Below the pieces are notes generated by a model, which saw only the letters and a list, made by a program, of their open reading frames with translations, ran no database searches and was not told the DNA's origin. A program made the translations under genes and the position numbers. Source: a virus. Taken from it: a stretch of 50,782 nt of DNA. The stretch is taken from positions 1-50,782 of the IMG/VR virus record IMGVR_UViG_3300036761_001804. One strand, written 5' to 3'. Positions 14,944 to 22,635 of the stretch are shown piece after piece. Position 1 is the stretch's first letter. Every line of letters starts with the position of its first letter.

Positions 14944-15983
14944 GCCGAGTCATACTCGACGTACCACACGAGGAGTTGATCACTCGTGTTCCTCCACCTT
15001 GGCTCTTGGAGGGCGTGGCTCCGGTGAACGGGATCATGCTCGTCCATGGGAAGTCTGGAGCCGGGAAGTCGTACATTTGCCTCGACATCGCCCTGTGTCT
15101 CGCTACCGGGAAAGCCTGGCATGGACACAAGGTCAAGCAAGGCCCGGTATTGTATCTGTCGGCGGAAGGACAGGATGGCTTGTCGAGCCGCGTGAGGGCG
15201 TGGATGGCGAAGAACGATCTCCCGCCTGGTCCACTCCCCATGTTCCACGTCTTGGAGACGGTCGATCCCCTGGATCGCGAGGCCATGTGGGCGCTCGGCA
15301 ACCTGATCACGAAGCGAAAGCCCATCGCCGTGTTCTCGGACACCTGGGGCGCGCACATGGGCGGCGGCGGCGGGGACGTGAATGCCCCGAAGGACACGGG
15401 GCAGGCCGTGGCCGCGTGGCGCAAGTTGATCGACACGCATCGCTTCAGCGCATGGCTGATCCATCACCAGGGTCACAAGGAAAGCGAGCGCGCTTTGGGC
15501 AGTGGTGCTCTGAAGAACGCCGCAGAGAACGAGATCTCTATCGTTCAAGACAAGGCTGGGATCGTCACCGTGACGAACTTGAAGCGCCGCGACAAGGGTG
15601 GCTTTGACGAGATGCAGTTCATCAAGGAAGTGATCGACCTGGGGATAGATGCGAACGGGGATAAGGACGAGGCACTGGTGTTCGTCCTGGCTACGACCCC
15701 GCACCCTGAGTCCGACCCGGAGTCCACGACGGATACGAGCCAGAAAGCCTTGCTTGCGCTCTCGTCAACCATCATCGCGAACGGTACGATCTCCGGGGAA
15801 GAGAAAGGGTTGACGTACTCGGCCTGGCGTGACGCCACGCCGCTCCTCGGGGCCGCCTTCAGTCGCACGCGTGATGCGTTGGTCGCGGCAGGGCTCGTCA
15901 AGAAGCACGGCACAGGACGCGGGGCCACGTATATGCCCGCCACGCCTGCGACCGACGAGACAGTGTGGAAGGGACCAGAGTGA
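14940..15983 (+). CDS. RepA-like hexameric replicative helicase (AAA_25, RecA fold)
   Basis: 347 residues, ATG 14940 in an ATGA overlap. Walker A HGKSGAGKS (36-44), LYLSAEGQ motif, Walker B IAVFSD (D134), then LIHHQGHKESERALGSGALKN (about 173-192), the hallmark of RSF1010 RepA-type ATPases. The C-terminal 80 residues (SQKALLALSSTI...FSRTRDALVAAGLVKKHG) look like a winged helix. It probably unwinds DNA for the upstream family A polymerase. No primase gene was recognised, so priming must come from an unrecognised or host protein. Confidence 0.88.
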   Translation: MSRVILDVPHEELITRVPPPWLLEGVAPVNGIMLVHGKSGAGKSYICLDIALCLATGKAWHGHKVKQGPVLYLSAEGQDGLSSRVRAWMAKNDLPPGPLPMFHVLETVDPLDREAMWALGNLITKRKPIAVFSDTWGAHMGGGGGDVNAPKDTGQAVAAWRKLIDTHRFSAWLIHHQGHKESERALGSGALKNAAENEISIVQDKAGIVTVTNLKRRDKGGFDEMQFIKEVIDLGIDANGDKDEALVFVLATTPHPESDPESTTDTSQKALLALSSTIIANGTISGEEKGLTYSAWRDATPLLGAAFSRTRDALVAAGLVKKHGTGRGATYMPATPATDETVWKGPE

Positions 15984-16237
15984 TGCCTTACGTGATGAAG
16001 TCTGTTCGCCCGAGGATCGAGCCGCACATGGGTTCGATGGCGATGTCCAGTGGGGAGTTGAACTACCAGATCACGCGCCTGTGTGTGGGCTACCTCGACC
16101 GCCACGGGCTCCGCTACTTCACCCTCAACGACATCATCGGCGCACTGGAGTGCGCGAAGATGGAACTCTACCGGCGTGTGGCCGCTCCATACGAAGACGA
16201 GAAGATCAAAGAGAATGGAGACGTGTACGACATATGA
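15983..16237 (+). CDS. DUF6899-type conserved phage protein
   Basis: 84 residues from ATG 15983 (TGATG overlap). It shows the conserved pattern of this small phage family: PYV...RP.IEPHM, SGELNYQITRL, YLDRHG, TLNDIIGALECAKMELYRRVAAPYEDEKIKENGDVY. The function is unknown; members commonly sit in nucleotide-metabolism or replication clusters, as here. The motif is recalled from family experience and was not searched. Confidence 0.75.
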   Translation: MPYVMKSVRPRIEPHMGSMAMSSGELNYQITRLCVGYLDRHGLRYFTLNDIIGALECAKMELYRRVAAPYEDEKIKENGDVYDI

Positions 16238-16680
16238 GGTGCTACGTTAGCGGCCCAATGCGCGGCCATCCCAAGTTCAACTTCCCCGCGTTCGACAACC
16301 TGGCGGCGTACATGCGCAGCGAGGGATGGGACGTGGACAGCCCTGCGGAGCATGACCGCACCGTGTTCCCCGACATCGAGGAGTGGCCTGGTTACGCGGA
16401 CGGTGATCCGGCTCTGTGCCCCAAGTTCAACTACTCCGTGTCCATGCGCTGGGACATCACCCGGGTAGTCGAAGACGACGCGATCGTCCTGCTCCCCAAC
16501 TGGTGGACGAGTACCGGGGCGAAGTTCGAGCGCTTCGTGGCTGAGCAGTGCGACCGGCTCGTCTACGTCGCCGTGCCCTGCCTCGCGGGTGACGCGATCG
16601 TCACATGGTCCATCTACCCAGACGTGGCGAAGCGTCTGACTGGACCGACCGTCAAGCCTACGGAGGAGCAAGGTGAGTAA
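16234..16680 (+). CDS. DUF4406 / nucleoside 2-deoxyribosyltransferase-like protein
   Basis: 148 residues from ATG 16234 (ATGA overlap). YVSGPMRGHPKFNFPAF, then SPAEHD, and later DDAIVLLPNWWTSTGAKFE are the conserved blocks of DUF4406, related to nucleoside 2-deoxyribosyltransferases that exchange or cleave bases on deoxynucleosides. Sits in a run with a nucleotide pyrophosphohydrolase, so a role in dNTP-pool adjustment is likely. Catalysis is not proven from sequence. Confidence 0.82.
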   Translation: MRCYVSGPMRGHPKFNFPAFDNLAAYMRSEGWDVDSPAEHDRTVFPDIEEWPGYADGDPALCPKFNYSVSMRWDITRVVEDDAIVLLPNWWTSTGAKFERFVAEQCDRLVYVAVPCLAGDAIVTWSIYPDVAKRLTGPTVKPTEEQGE

Positions 16681-17077
16681 GGCACTGTTCACGCGCTTCA
16701 ACCAAGACACGGCAAACCCCAAGGACGCCCTGGGCTCGGCGAAGCCCGACCTGAGCCTAGTCCCACCCGCCTCGCTGATCCACGAGGCCCTGGCAATGGA
16801 GAACGGAGCGAAGAAGTATGGACCGTACAACTGGAGAGCGAAGAAGATCCGTGCGCGCGTGTACGTGGCTGCGGCCCTGCGCCATCTGTTGCAGTATCTT
16901 GATGGCGAGGATACCGCTGTGGACTCGGGTGTCCACCATCTTGCGCACGCGAAAGCCTGCTGTGGAATCCTTCTGGATGCCATCGAGACGGGGAACCTCG
17001 ACGACGATCGTCCGAAACCGGGCAGCGCAACGCGCCTTCTTGTTGGACGGAGCGCACCTACCGGACCCGTTCAATGA
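16673..17077 (+). CDS. dATP/dGTP diphosphohydrolase-like protein (DUF5664 type)
   Basis: 134 residues from the start at 16673, overlapping the previous gene by 8 bases. NPKDALG, LSLVPPASLIHEAL, ENGAKKYGPYNWR, AALRHLLQYLDGED and SGVHHLAHA are the conserved blocks of DUF5664, described as a dATP/dGTP diphosphohydrolase N-terminal domain with a MazG-like helical fold binding Mg through Glu/Asp. It would remove selected dNTPs from the pool. Related enzymes accompany PurZ in aminoadenine phages, but no purZ was seen here. Confidence 0.85.
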   Translation: MSKALFTRFNQDTANPKDALGSAKPDLSLVPPASLIHEALAMENGAKKYGPYNWRAKKIRARVYVAAALRHLLQYLDGEDTAVDSGVHHLAHAKACCGILLDAIETGNLDDDRPKPGSATRLLVGRSAPTGPVQ

Positions 17078-17838
17078 GTAAACACAGCAAGACGCGGCGT
17101 CACATTGTCATCCCTGACGGCCAGGTCCAGCCTGGCACCCGCAGCAACCACTGGACTGCGCTCGGGAACTACATCGCCGAGTGGCAGCCCGACGTGATCG
17201 TGAACCTCGGGGACTTCTACGACATGCGGAGCCTGTGCGTCTACGACAGGGATCTCGCGGAGGTAACGCAACGCCGCTACGCCGGGGATCTACGGGCCGG
17301 AGATGAGGCTCTCGATCTGCTCATGAAGCCCTGGCCGAAGTCCTACAAGCCCAGGCTCGTTTACACGCTCGGGAACCATGAGGAGCGGGCGAACAGGCTC
17401 ATGGACATGCAGCCCGTGTTGCGCGGGGCTGTGGCGATGCCCTGGGACAAGGCCAAGTCGAAGGGATGGGAAGTGCATCGCTACCTCCAGCCCGTGGTCG
17501 TAGACGGGATCGCCTACGCGCATCTGTTCGTGAAAGGAGCCAATGGACGTGTCACGAATGCCAAGTTTGGTGCGGCGAATGCGCGGACACAGGTGCTACG
17601 CGAAATGCGGTCATGTACTGCTGGTCACAAGCCAGGGCTCGACGTGCATATTCAGCCTATTGGCACCGGGTCTATGCGCGGGATCATCGCCGGTTCCTTC
17701 TACCAGCACGAGGAAGAGTACATGACCCCGCAGGGCACCACGTACTGGCGGGGTATCCTCGTCAAGCACGCGGTACGCAAGGGCAACTACGACCTGATGG
17801 AAGTCAGCCTGGACTACCTGCTTAGGAAGTATACCTGA
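17074..17838 (+). CDS. Calcineurin-like metallophosphoesterase
   Basis: 254 residues, ATG 17074 (ATGA overlap). Metal-binding motifs: IPDGQVQPG (D15, Q17; Gln replaces the usual His, as in many phage members), NLGDFYD (D47, D50), LGNHEER (N101, H102) and later His residues (CTAGHKP, FYQHEEEY). It probably hydrolyses a phosphodiester or nucleotide, perhaps phage- or host-derived signalling nucleotides or nucleic acid. Last large gene of the replication block. Confidence 0.85.
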   Translation: MSKHSKTRRHIVIPDGQVQPGTRSNHWTALGNYIAEWQPDVIVNLGDFYDMRSLCVYDRDLAEVTQRRYAGDLRAGDEALDLLMKPWPKSYKPRLVYTLGNHEERANRLMDMQPVLRGAVAMPWDKAKSKGWEVHRYLQPVVVDGIAYAHLFVKGANGRVTNAKFGAANARTQVLREMRSCTAGHKPGLDVHIQPIGTGSMRGIIAGSFYQHEEEYMTPQGTTYWRGILVKHAVRKGNYDLMEVSLDYLLRKYT

Positions 17839-18053
17839 TGGGAAACTGCGACTGCTCCTGCCACGTCAACCTGGAAGGGCGTTGCTTCCGCTGCTTCGAG
17901 TGTACCTGCGGCGTGGAGTTCGCTCTGGAGTACCTGACCATGTGGGTCCGTCACCATGCCCCGGGGCTCAAGCGCGTGCGCGAGGCTCGGTACGCGCGCC
18001 TGCGGGAGAGGCTCAACAAGATCAGGGAGTCCTACTTTGGTCCTCTTTCGTAA
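17838..18053 (+). CDS. Cys-rich small protein with basic helix
   Basis: 71 residues, ATG 17838 in a TGATG overlap. NCDCSCH, then CFRCFECTCG gives eight Cys and one His in the first 30 residues, enough for two zinc sites, followed by a basic helix (LKRVREARYARLRERLNKI). The C-x-C-x-C-H start resembles the CLCSCH cluster of the 3717-3974 protein. Probably nucleic-acid or protein binding. Confidence 0.65.
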   Translation: MGNCDCSCHVNLEGRCFRCFECTCGVEFALEYLTMWVRHHAPGLKRVREARYARLRERLNKIRESYFGPLS

Positions 18054-18219
18054 GGCCACGGATTCCCTGGCTTCCTCGTGCAGGGTCTATCTTCTGATCC
18101 GGCACATGTGCCATAATCAGGGGTCATGCCCAAAATGCGAGAAGCGACGCAAGTTCAAATTTCAGATGCGCCTAGCCTCTGTCAAGCGAGGCCGCGCACG
18201 CAACCCGGAGCACGCCTAA
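18037..18219 (+). CDS. Small basic zinc-knuckle protein
   Basis: 60 residues from TTG 18037, which has AGGGAG (18024-18029) at good spacing; ATG 18106 would give 37 residues. The conserved part MCHNQGSCPKCEKRRKFKF has three Cys and a His followed by a strongly basic tail. Overlaps the previous gene by 17 bases. Likely nucleic-acid-binding; unknown role. Confidence 0.5.
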   Translation: MVLFRKATDSLASSCRVYLLIRHMCHNQGSCPKCEKRRKFKFQMRLASVKRGRARNPEHA

Positions 18220-18513
18220 GTGACTAAGCCCCTGCAAGTGGTAGTTCAGTGGGACGACGCCTGCGATCGCAGTGTCTCGATAGAGTGGGACGGGACGTTC
18301 GAGAAGGCGCATAAAGCCGAGGCAGTGGCCCCGTTGTATCGCAACCGCCAGACCACGGGCTGGCTGATCTACGTGAACGACGACGCCCTGTGGCTCGCGC
18401 ACGACTACGACCAGGACGAACAGGAAGTCCACAACTTCACGGTGATCCCGTTGGGCTGGGTCAACGCGGTGCGTGCGGGGCGTAGAGTGCTCTTTATCCG
18501 TGGGGAATCATGA
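18220..18513 (+). CDS. Hypothetical small beta-rich protein
   Basis: 97 residues from GTG 18220, directly after the previous stop. Predominantly beta-type segments (LQVVVQWDD, GWLIYVNDDALWLAHDYD, EVHNFTVIPLGWVNAV) with no Cys cluster; the central piece has the feel of a small SH3- or LSm-like barrel. No recognised family. Confidence 0.6.
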   Translation: MTKPLQVVVQWDDACDRSVSIEWDGTFEKAHKAEAVAPLYRNRQTTGWLIYVNDDALWLAHDYDQDEQEVHNFTVIPLGWVNAVRAGRRVLFIRGES

Positions 18514-18647
18514 GGCTCTGGCTACGCTGGATGCTCTGGCGGCGGCGCTACTGCGCCTGCGGGGAACGCGCTGCGTTCTACTCCGTGACGCTTACCAAGA
18601 GTTACTGCGCGGTGTGCTTCTACGGGGGTGCTCGTGCTCAGACGTGA
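18510..18647 (+). CDS. Small zinc-ribbon protein
   Basis: 45 residues, ATG 18510 in an ATGA overlap. A basic/aromatic N-terminus (MRLWLRWMLWRRR) is followed by YCACGERAAFYSVTLTKSYC and AVC: two C-x2-C-like pairs spaced by about 16 residues, the geometry of a zinc ribbon. Too short for a firm assignment. Confidence 0.5.
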   Translation: MRLWLRWMLWRRRYCACGERAAFYSVTLTKSYCAVCFYGGARAQT

Positions 18648-18957
18648 CGCTGACGGTCCCGGGTGGTTCGTCGCGTGGGACTTCGCCGAGGGCTGGACCA
18701 CGAGCATCCTGTACCACGTCGGCCCGACAGGCATAGTGACGGTCGCGTCGGTTACACGTACAAACGCAGAGACGATACCACATGAGGGCCGCGCACCAGT
18801 TCATGAGCAGGACTGCCCACAGTGCAGGGAGGATCAATGTCTCGACAACGGCTGCGACGCGACGCATACATCACCAACGCCATGTTCGACGGACCAAGAG
18901 CGGCGGTTCGGGCTTCGCGCCTTCGCTTTCCTGCGCAAAGCGTTCTTCGGCGGGTGA
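18634..18957 (+). CDS. Hypothetical protein with Cys/His cluster
   Basis: 107 residues from GTG 18634 (GGGG six bases upstream); GTG 18628 is also possible. First half beta-type (GWFVAWDFAEGWTTSILYHV), then HEQDCPQCREDQCLDNGCD and a further Cys, a potential zinc site, then a basic hydrophobic end. Overlapped in another frame by 18837-19040, so one of the two may not be expressed. Confidence 0.5.
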   Translation: MLRRDADGPGWFVAWDFAEGWTTSILYHVGPTGIVTVASVTRTNAETIPHEGRAPVHEQDCPQCREDQCLDNGCDATHTSPTPCSTDQERRFGLRAFAFLRKAFFGG

Positions 18958-19040
18958 AGGTTCTGAGCCGGGTGATCCAGGCAGTGTACGGCGGTCCCTG
19001 GCTGCGCTCTCTTTCAACCACGCGAAAATCCGCCCGGTGA
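18837..19040 (+). CDS. Putative small basic protein, last of the rightward unit
   Basis: 67 residues from ATG 18837 with GGGAGG five bases upstream. Very Arg-rich (MSRQRLRRDAYITNAMFDGP...), with a hydrophobic/basic amphipathic second half. It overlaps the preceding gene by about 120 bases in a different frame, which is unusual in this genome and lowers confidence, but the ribosome-binding site is strong. Confidence 0.4.
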   Translation: MSRQRLRRDAYITNAMFDGPRAAVRASRLRFPAQSVLRRVKVLSRVIQAVYGGPWLRSLSTTRKSAR

Positions 19041-19048
19041 GGCTCGTC

Positions 19049-19076
19049 GGTACACCCCCTTTCAGGGGGTTGTACC
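19049..19076. terminator. Hairpin at the convergence of the two transcription units
   Basis: GGTACA-CCCCCT, loop TTC, AGGGGG-TTGTACC: about 12 base pairs with one bulged A. It lies exactly between the last plus gene (ends 19040) and the last minus gene (ends 19092). There is no run of T on either side, so it is not a textbook intrinsic terminator, but its position fits a bidirectional terminator or RNA end-protecting stem. A similar, larger GGTACAC/GTGTACC stem occurs at 50289-50331. Confidence 0.55.
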
Positions 19077-19092
19077 GAGCGTACCGTGTACC
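19072..19092. repeat. GTACCG repeat, copy 1 (partner at 50391-50411)
   Basis: A 21-nt sequence GTACCGAGC-GTACCGT-GTACC that matches 50391-50411 at 20 of 21 positions in the same orientation, about 31 kb away. It follows the hairpin directly and abuts the stop of the 62-residue minus-strand gene. Repeated GTACCG units suggest a protein-binding site. Confidence 0.6.
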
Positions 19093-19280
19093 TACCGCGT
19101 TCGGATCAACTGCCACGAGAACCACGCCTTGTCGTCGGTGCGATTGAGCACCCGCTTGTACGTGATGTTCCCGAACGAGATCCGGTCGGCCCCGCTGCCG
19201 ATCCCGCAGTCGGGCCACGGGCACGGGAGCCCGCCGCCGCCCGCGTCATGCACCTTGCACTTGTCGTCCTTCGTCTCCAC
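19092..19280 (-). CDS. Small Cys-containing protein, last late gene
   Basis: 62 residues from GTG 19280, with GGAGG five bases upstream lying inside the previous gene's stop region. METKDDKCKVHDAGG then CPWPDC gives a C-x2-H...C-x3-C-like metal site; the second half is beta/aromatic (RISFGNITYKRVL). Final gene of the leftward unit. Function unknown. Confidence 0.6.
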   Translation of the reverse strand: METKDDKCKVHDAGGGGLPCPWPDCGIGSGADRISFGNITYKRVLNRTDDKAWFSWQLIRTR

Positions 19281-19281
19281 G

Positions 19282-22200
19282 TTACCTCCGTAGAAGTGGA
19301 ACGTCCGGGTTCTGTCGGTTCGCGATGGCGTCGCGCATCTTCTTCATGATCAGGTCGCGGCGCTCAGGGTGTTGCTGGAGTAGGGTATCGAACTCGCTGC
19401 TCACGCCTGCGGCCTCGGCCGCGCGCTGCTTCTGGTTCGGGGCCTCCACGGTGCTCGGGGTCATACCTACGAACCGCGCCAGCGGGGTCGCCGGGCCTAG
19501 AGCCATAGGCTTGCGCGCCTGCATCCCGCGCTCGTCGAGGCGGAAGGTGCCGGGGTTGTTACGGAGCATGTCGATCATGTCCGCAGTGTCCTTCGCAGAG
19601 CGGCCGTTCTTGACCATCTCTTCGACGGCCTGGTAGGGCCAGAACTGGCGCATGTAGTGCTCGGCCAGGTTCGGGCGATTGTAGTCCTCGACCACGGCCC
19701 CGTTCTCGTCCACGGTGCGCCCGTTGAACGTGGACAGCGGGCCTTGGAATTTCTCGTGCGTGAACAGGTTAGTACCCGTAGCCTGCTCGATGGCGATCTT
19801 CGCGAGCGGGTGCAGACCCGCGATGAACTGTGTCCCCGGGTCGCCCGTAGTCAGGAAGGAGAACGGGTTCGGACCCTTGGTGTTGAGCATGACCAGGGTA
19901 TCGGGCTTCCCGGTGGACCCCAGGGCAACGTGCAGCGGGATGGAATCGCGCATGCTCTCAGGGACCATCGTGTTCCAGTCGAACCCCATGCTCGCGGACG
20001 TGTCCTTGATATCTTGCAACGCGCGTTGTCCAACGGCCCGGGCCAGTTGCGCCTGCAACGGCTTCTCGAACGGGTAGCGAAGCAGCAATTCAGCACTGTG
20101 CCGGTAGAACTTGTAGTACGGGAAGACGTACCGGCCCACGTTGCGATCCAAGGCCGAAGTCCGGTCGTAGTTGTGCATCCAGCGGTTCATCCCGGTGACG
20201 GCCGACTTCAGGCCCTCGTCGGTCATGGCTTCCACGCCCATGCCGCGCAAGCGCGACAGGTTGTCTGCCATGTCCGCCATCGCCGCGCTCCCGTGGAGCA
20301 GGTTCTGCACCGCGCCCATCCCCTTCGGGGTCATCTCGTAGATCGTAGACCCCGCGCGATAGATGCTCTCCATCTCCTGGTTCGCGTGGGACATCAGGGT
20401 CGCCCACTTGCCCACGCCCCGGGCCACGGGGTTCGCGCTCGCGGCCATCTTCCCGCTCAGGTCCGTGACCTTGGCGAACGCCTCGCTGGCGCTCAAGCCG
20501 CCGCTGGCGACGCCGGGAAGGTGGAAGATACCAGCCAGGTTCTTCGACACTTCATCCTGCAAGATCCCGGCGCGACCGAGCAGTGCCCGTCCGGTAGTCG
20601 CGAGTGCCATGAGCCCGCGCGCGGAGAACGGGTGCAGGCCCTGCATCGTGATGAACTCGGTGTTCCCGTACATGTTGTTCATGAGGCGGCCAACCTTCAG
20701 GTTCAAGTTAACCATGTTGAACGGCCCCATGACCGCCTTGTCGCTGAACTGCGCGAGGGGGTTCGTGGTCGGGTCGAAAGACTTCTTGTAGAACGCGAGT
20801 TCGTCGCCGAAGCCCTTCGTGATCTTGTAGACTTCCCCTGCGGCTTCCTTGTTCCACGGGTAGGTCTTCTGTGCGGCCTCGGCCATACCCTGTGCGAGAT
20901 CCCCGAGGTTCACCGCACCGCTAGCAGCCTCGCCTGCGGCAGCCGTCTCATAGAGACGCGAGGCTACGCGGTCGAAGTGCTCTTGCACCATGCCGTCCAG
21001 GTGGAGTGAGGCCGGGTGGAGGATCTGGTGCGTCCCTGCGGCCAGGTCGGCGTCGTGCGCCCCGGTCCAGCCTGCGGGCATACGCTCCACGTAGCCCCAC
21101 CCATTCTTGATGCTCTCTTCGGCCGCGTCACGCGCGACGTTCCCGATGCTCTTGCCATGGATGGCAACCTTGTAGTACCGCGACAGGGCCGCTGCCGGGT
21201 CCAGGTGCTGGAGTTCGCCAGCGCGGAAGCGTGCCCCGAGGTTCTCCGAGTACACGTTCGACTCGCGCAATTTGTCCAGGGTGCCGCTGATCGTGCTCTG
21301 CTCCCGGGTCAGCACTTCCATGCTGTGCGGGATGATGATGCCGCCCTTCGGCCCCATGACTTCCAGTGCCTCGTCCACCGTGGTGGGCATGGCGCGCGGG
21401 AGCATGGAGTTAATCTCCTGGGCATCGAAGGTGTGTTGCTCCATGAGCAGGTTCGCTGCCTTGGTGCGGAACGCCGTCTCCTTCTGAACATCCAGCGCGG
21501 TGCGCGTGGACACGGTAGCCCGGCGAGCCTGGCGCTCGGTGGCCTCGGTGAGCCCGTTGTTGTACGCCGTCTCGGCGGCCTTGGCGTTCGCCGGGTCCAT
21601 GGGGTTGAAATCCGGGTTCGGCGTTCCATCGGGCATGTGCGAGCGGTGCAACAGTGCGGAGTCTCGCGCGTTCGCGGCATACGTCTCGGGGTCGATCCCT
21701 GCCTGCTTCTCGTAGTCCGCTTGCAGGGGCTTCCAGGCTTCGACCCACTTGTCCAGGGCTTCCTGGCGGATGGCCGAGCCGTTCTCCATGGCGCGCTTCT
21801 CGAACTCGCCCCGGTGGGTCAACTCGGTGATGGCTTGCGCCTCGGGGTTCAACTGCACGCGCCCCTCGCCGTAGGCGAACCGGATGGCCTTCTCCGCAGG
21901 CGTGAGCGCGAGCGGGCCAACGCTTCCATCTGGCTGGATGTCCTGCTCAGCGGCCTGCAACTTCGTGTTGAAGTCGTGCATCAGGAAGTCCTGACGGGCC
22001 TTCTCCGTGGCTCCCGCCTCGGCCGTCGCGTCACCGATGCGCAGGCGCGCGAGCGCATCCGGGGCCACCGTCTTCAACGCATACGTGCCCGTCTTCTGGG
22101 CAATCGAGATCGGGTCGATGGCCTTGCCAATCTCCGCAACGGTGCGGAGTTTGTTGGCGAGATTCACCGCACCCGCCATCTCGGCCGCCTTGCCCGCGAC

Positions 22201-22632
22201 GCCGAAAGGCCCCTGGAGAATCGTAGACGCGTCAATCAGGGTGTCGAAGGGGTGATCGTAGGCGTTGCGCGCGAGCATTCCCGGGACGCTCTCGTCGGGC
22301 CTCGGGGTGTACTTGTCGATGATCGGGTCAGCCAGGGTGTGCATCGTGTCGATGGGATGCACGACTGCGCCCGCCACGGCCTCCACGCTCTTGACAGGAT
22401 GGACGACAACCTCGCCCAGGAGCGCCCCCATCCCGCTAGCGAAGCGCCCGACATCGTGCGCGAAGTTCGACGCGAACCCGGTGATACCCTCGGGGGTCGT
22501 CTCGGGGATCTCCGTCTGGAGCACCTGGCGCTTGATGTCTTCGGGAGCCCCGATGTTGAGTCGGGGAGTACCGTAGTCATCAGCCGAAGCGTCGGCTTCC
22601 GGGTCGCCGAGCAAGTCGCGGAAGGCTGACAC
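19282..22632 (-). CDS. Large internal virion / DNA-ejection-type protein (1116 aa)
   Basis: 1116 residues from GTG 22632. Ala/Gly-rich and largely helical; residues about 45-110 are amphipathic with repeated HPVKSVE.../HPIDTMH elements, and several Gly/Ala-rich semi-hydrophobic segments follow (about 640-760). No enzymatic motif is evident. Size, composition and position after the lysis genes, next to another large virion-type gene, fit the ejection proteins podoviruses inject ahead of their DNA. A tape measure is less likely because no other long-tail genes exist. Confidence 0.6.
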   Translation of the reverse strand: MSAFRDLLGDPEADASADDYGTPRLNIGAPEDIKRQVLQTEIPETTPEGITGFASNFAHDVGRFASGMGALLGEVVVHPVKSVEAVAGAVVHPIDTMHTLADPIIDKYTPRPDESVPGMLARNAYDHPFDTLIDASTILQGPFGVAGKAAEMAGAVNLANKLRTVAEIGKAIDPISIAQKTGTYALKTVAPDALARLRIGDATAEAGATEKARQDFLMHDFNTKLQAAEQDIQPDGSVGPLALTPAEKAIRFAYGEGRVQLNPEAQAITELTHRGEFEKRAMENGSAIRQEALDKWVEAWKPLQADYEKQAGIDPETYAANARDSALLHRSHMPDGTPNPDFNPMDPANAKAAETAYNNGLTEATERQARRATVSTRTALDVQKETAFRTKAANLLMEQHTFDAQEINSMLPRAMPTTVDEALEVMGPKGGIIIPHSMEVLTREQSTISGTLDKLRESNVYSENLGARFRAGELQHLDPAAALSRYYKVAIHGKSIGNVARDAAEESIKNGWGYVERMPAGWTGAHDADLAAGTHQILHPASLHLDGMVQEHFDRVASRLYETAAAGEAASGAVNLGDLAQGMAEAAQKTYPWNKEAAGEVYKITKGFGDELAFYKKSFDPTTNPLAQFSDKAVMGPFNMVNLNLKVGRLMNNMYGNTEFITMQGLHPFSARGLMALATTGRALLGRAGILQDEVSKNLAGIFHLPGVASGGLSASEAFAKVTDLSGKMAASANPVARGVGKWATLMSHANQEMESIYRAGSTIYEMTPKGMGAVQNLLHGSAAMADMADNLSRLRGMGVEAMTDEGLKSAVTGMNRWMHNYDRTSALDRNVGRYVFPYYKFYRHSAELLLRYPFEKPLQAQLARAVGQRALQDIKDTSASMGFDWNTMVPESMRDSIPLHVALGSTGKPDTLVMLNTKGPNPFSFLTTGDPGTQFIAGLHPLAKIAIEQATGTNLFTHEKFQGPLSTFNGRTVDENGAVVEDYNRPNLAEHYMRQFWPYQAVEEMVKNGRSAKDTADMIDMLRNNPGTFRLDERGMQARKPMALGPATPLARFVGMTPSTVEAPNQKQRAAEAAGVSSEFDTLLQQHPERRDLIMKKMRDAIANRQNPDVPLLRR

Positions 22633-22635
22633 GGG

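Noticed and set aside
14844-15704. Long minus-strand frame under the helicase gene
   Set aside because: It lies antisense to the helicase, which shows clear motifs; high-GC codon bias leaves such shadows open.
16673-17077. Aminoadenine (Z) genome pathway
   Set aside because: Only a DUF5664-type enzyme is present; no PurZ (adenylosuccinate synthetase-like) or DatZ (HD hydrolase) gene was recognised, so no claim of a Z genome is made.
19282-22632. Tape measure protein
   Set aside because: No tail tube, sheath or long-tail completion genes are present, and the gene lies after lysis genes; an internal/ejection protein fits better.
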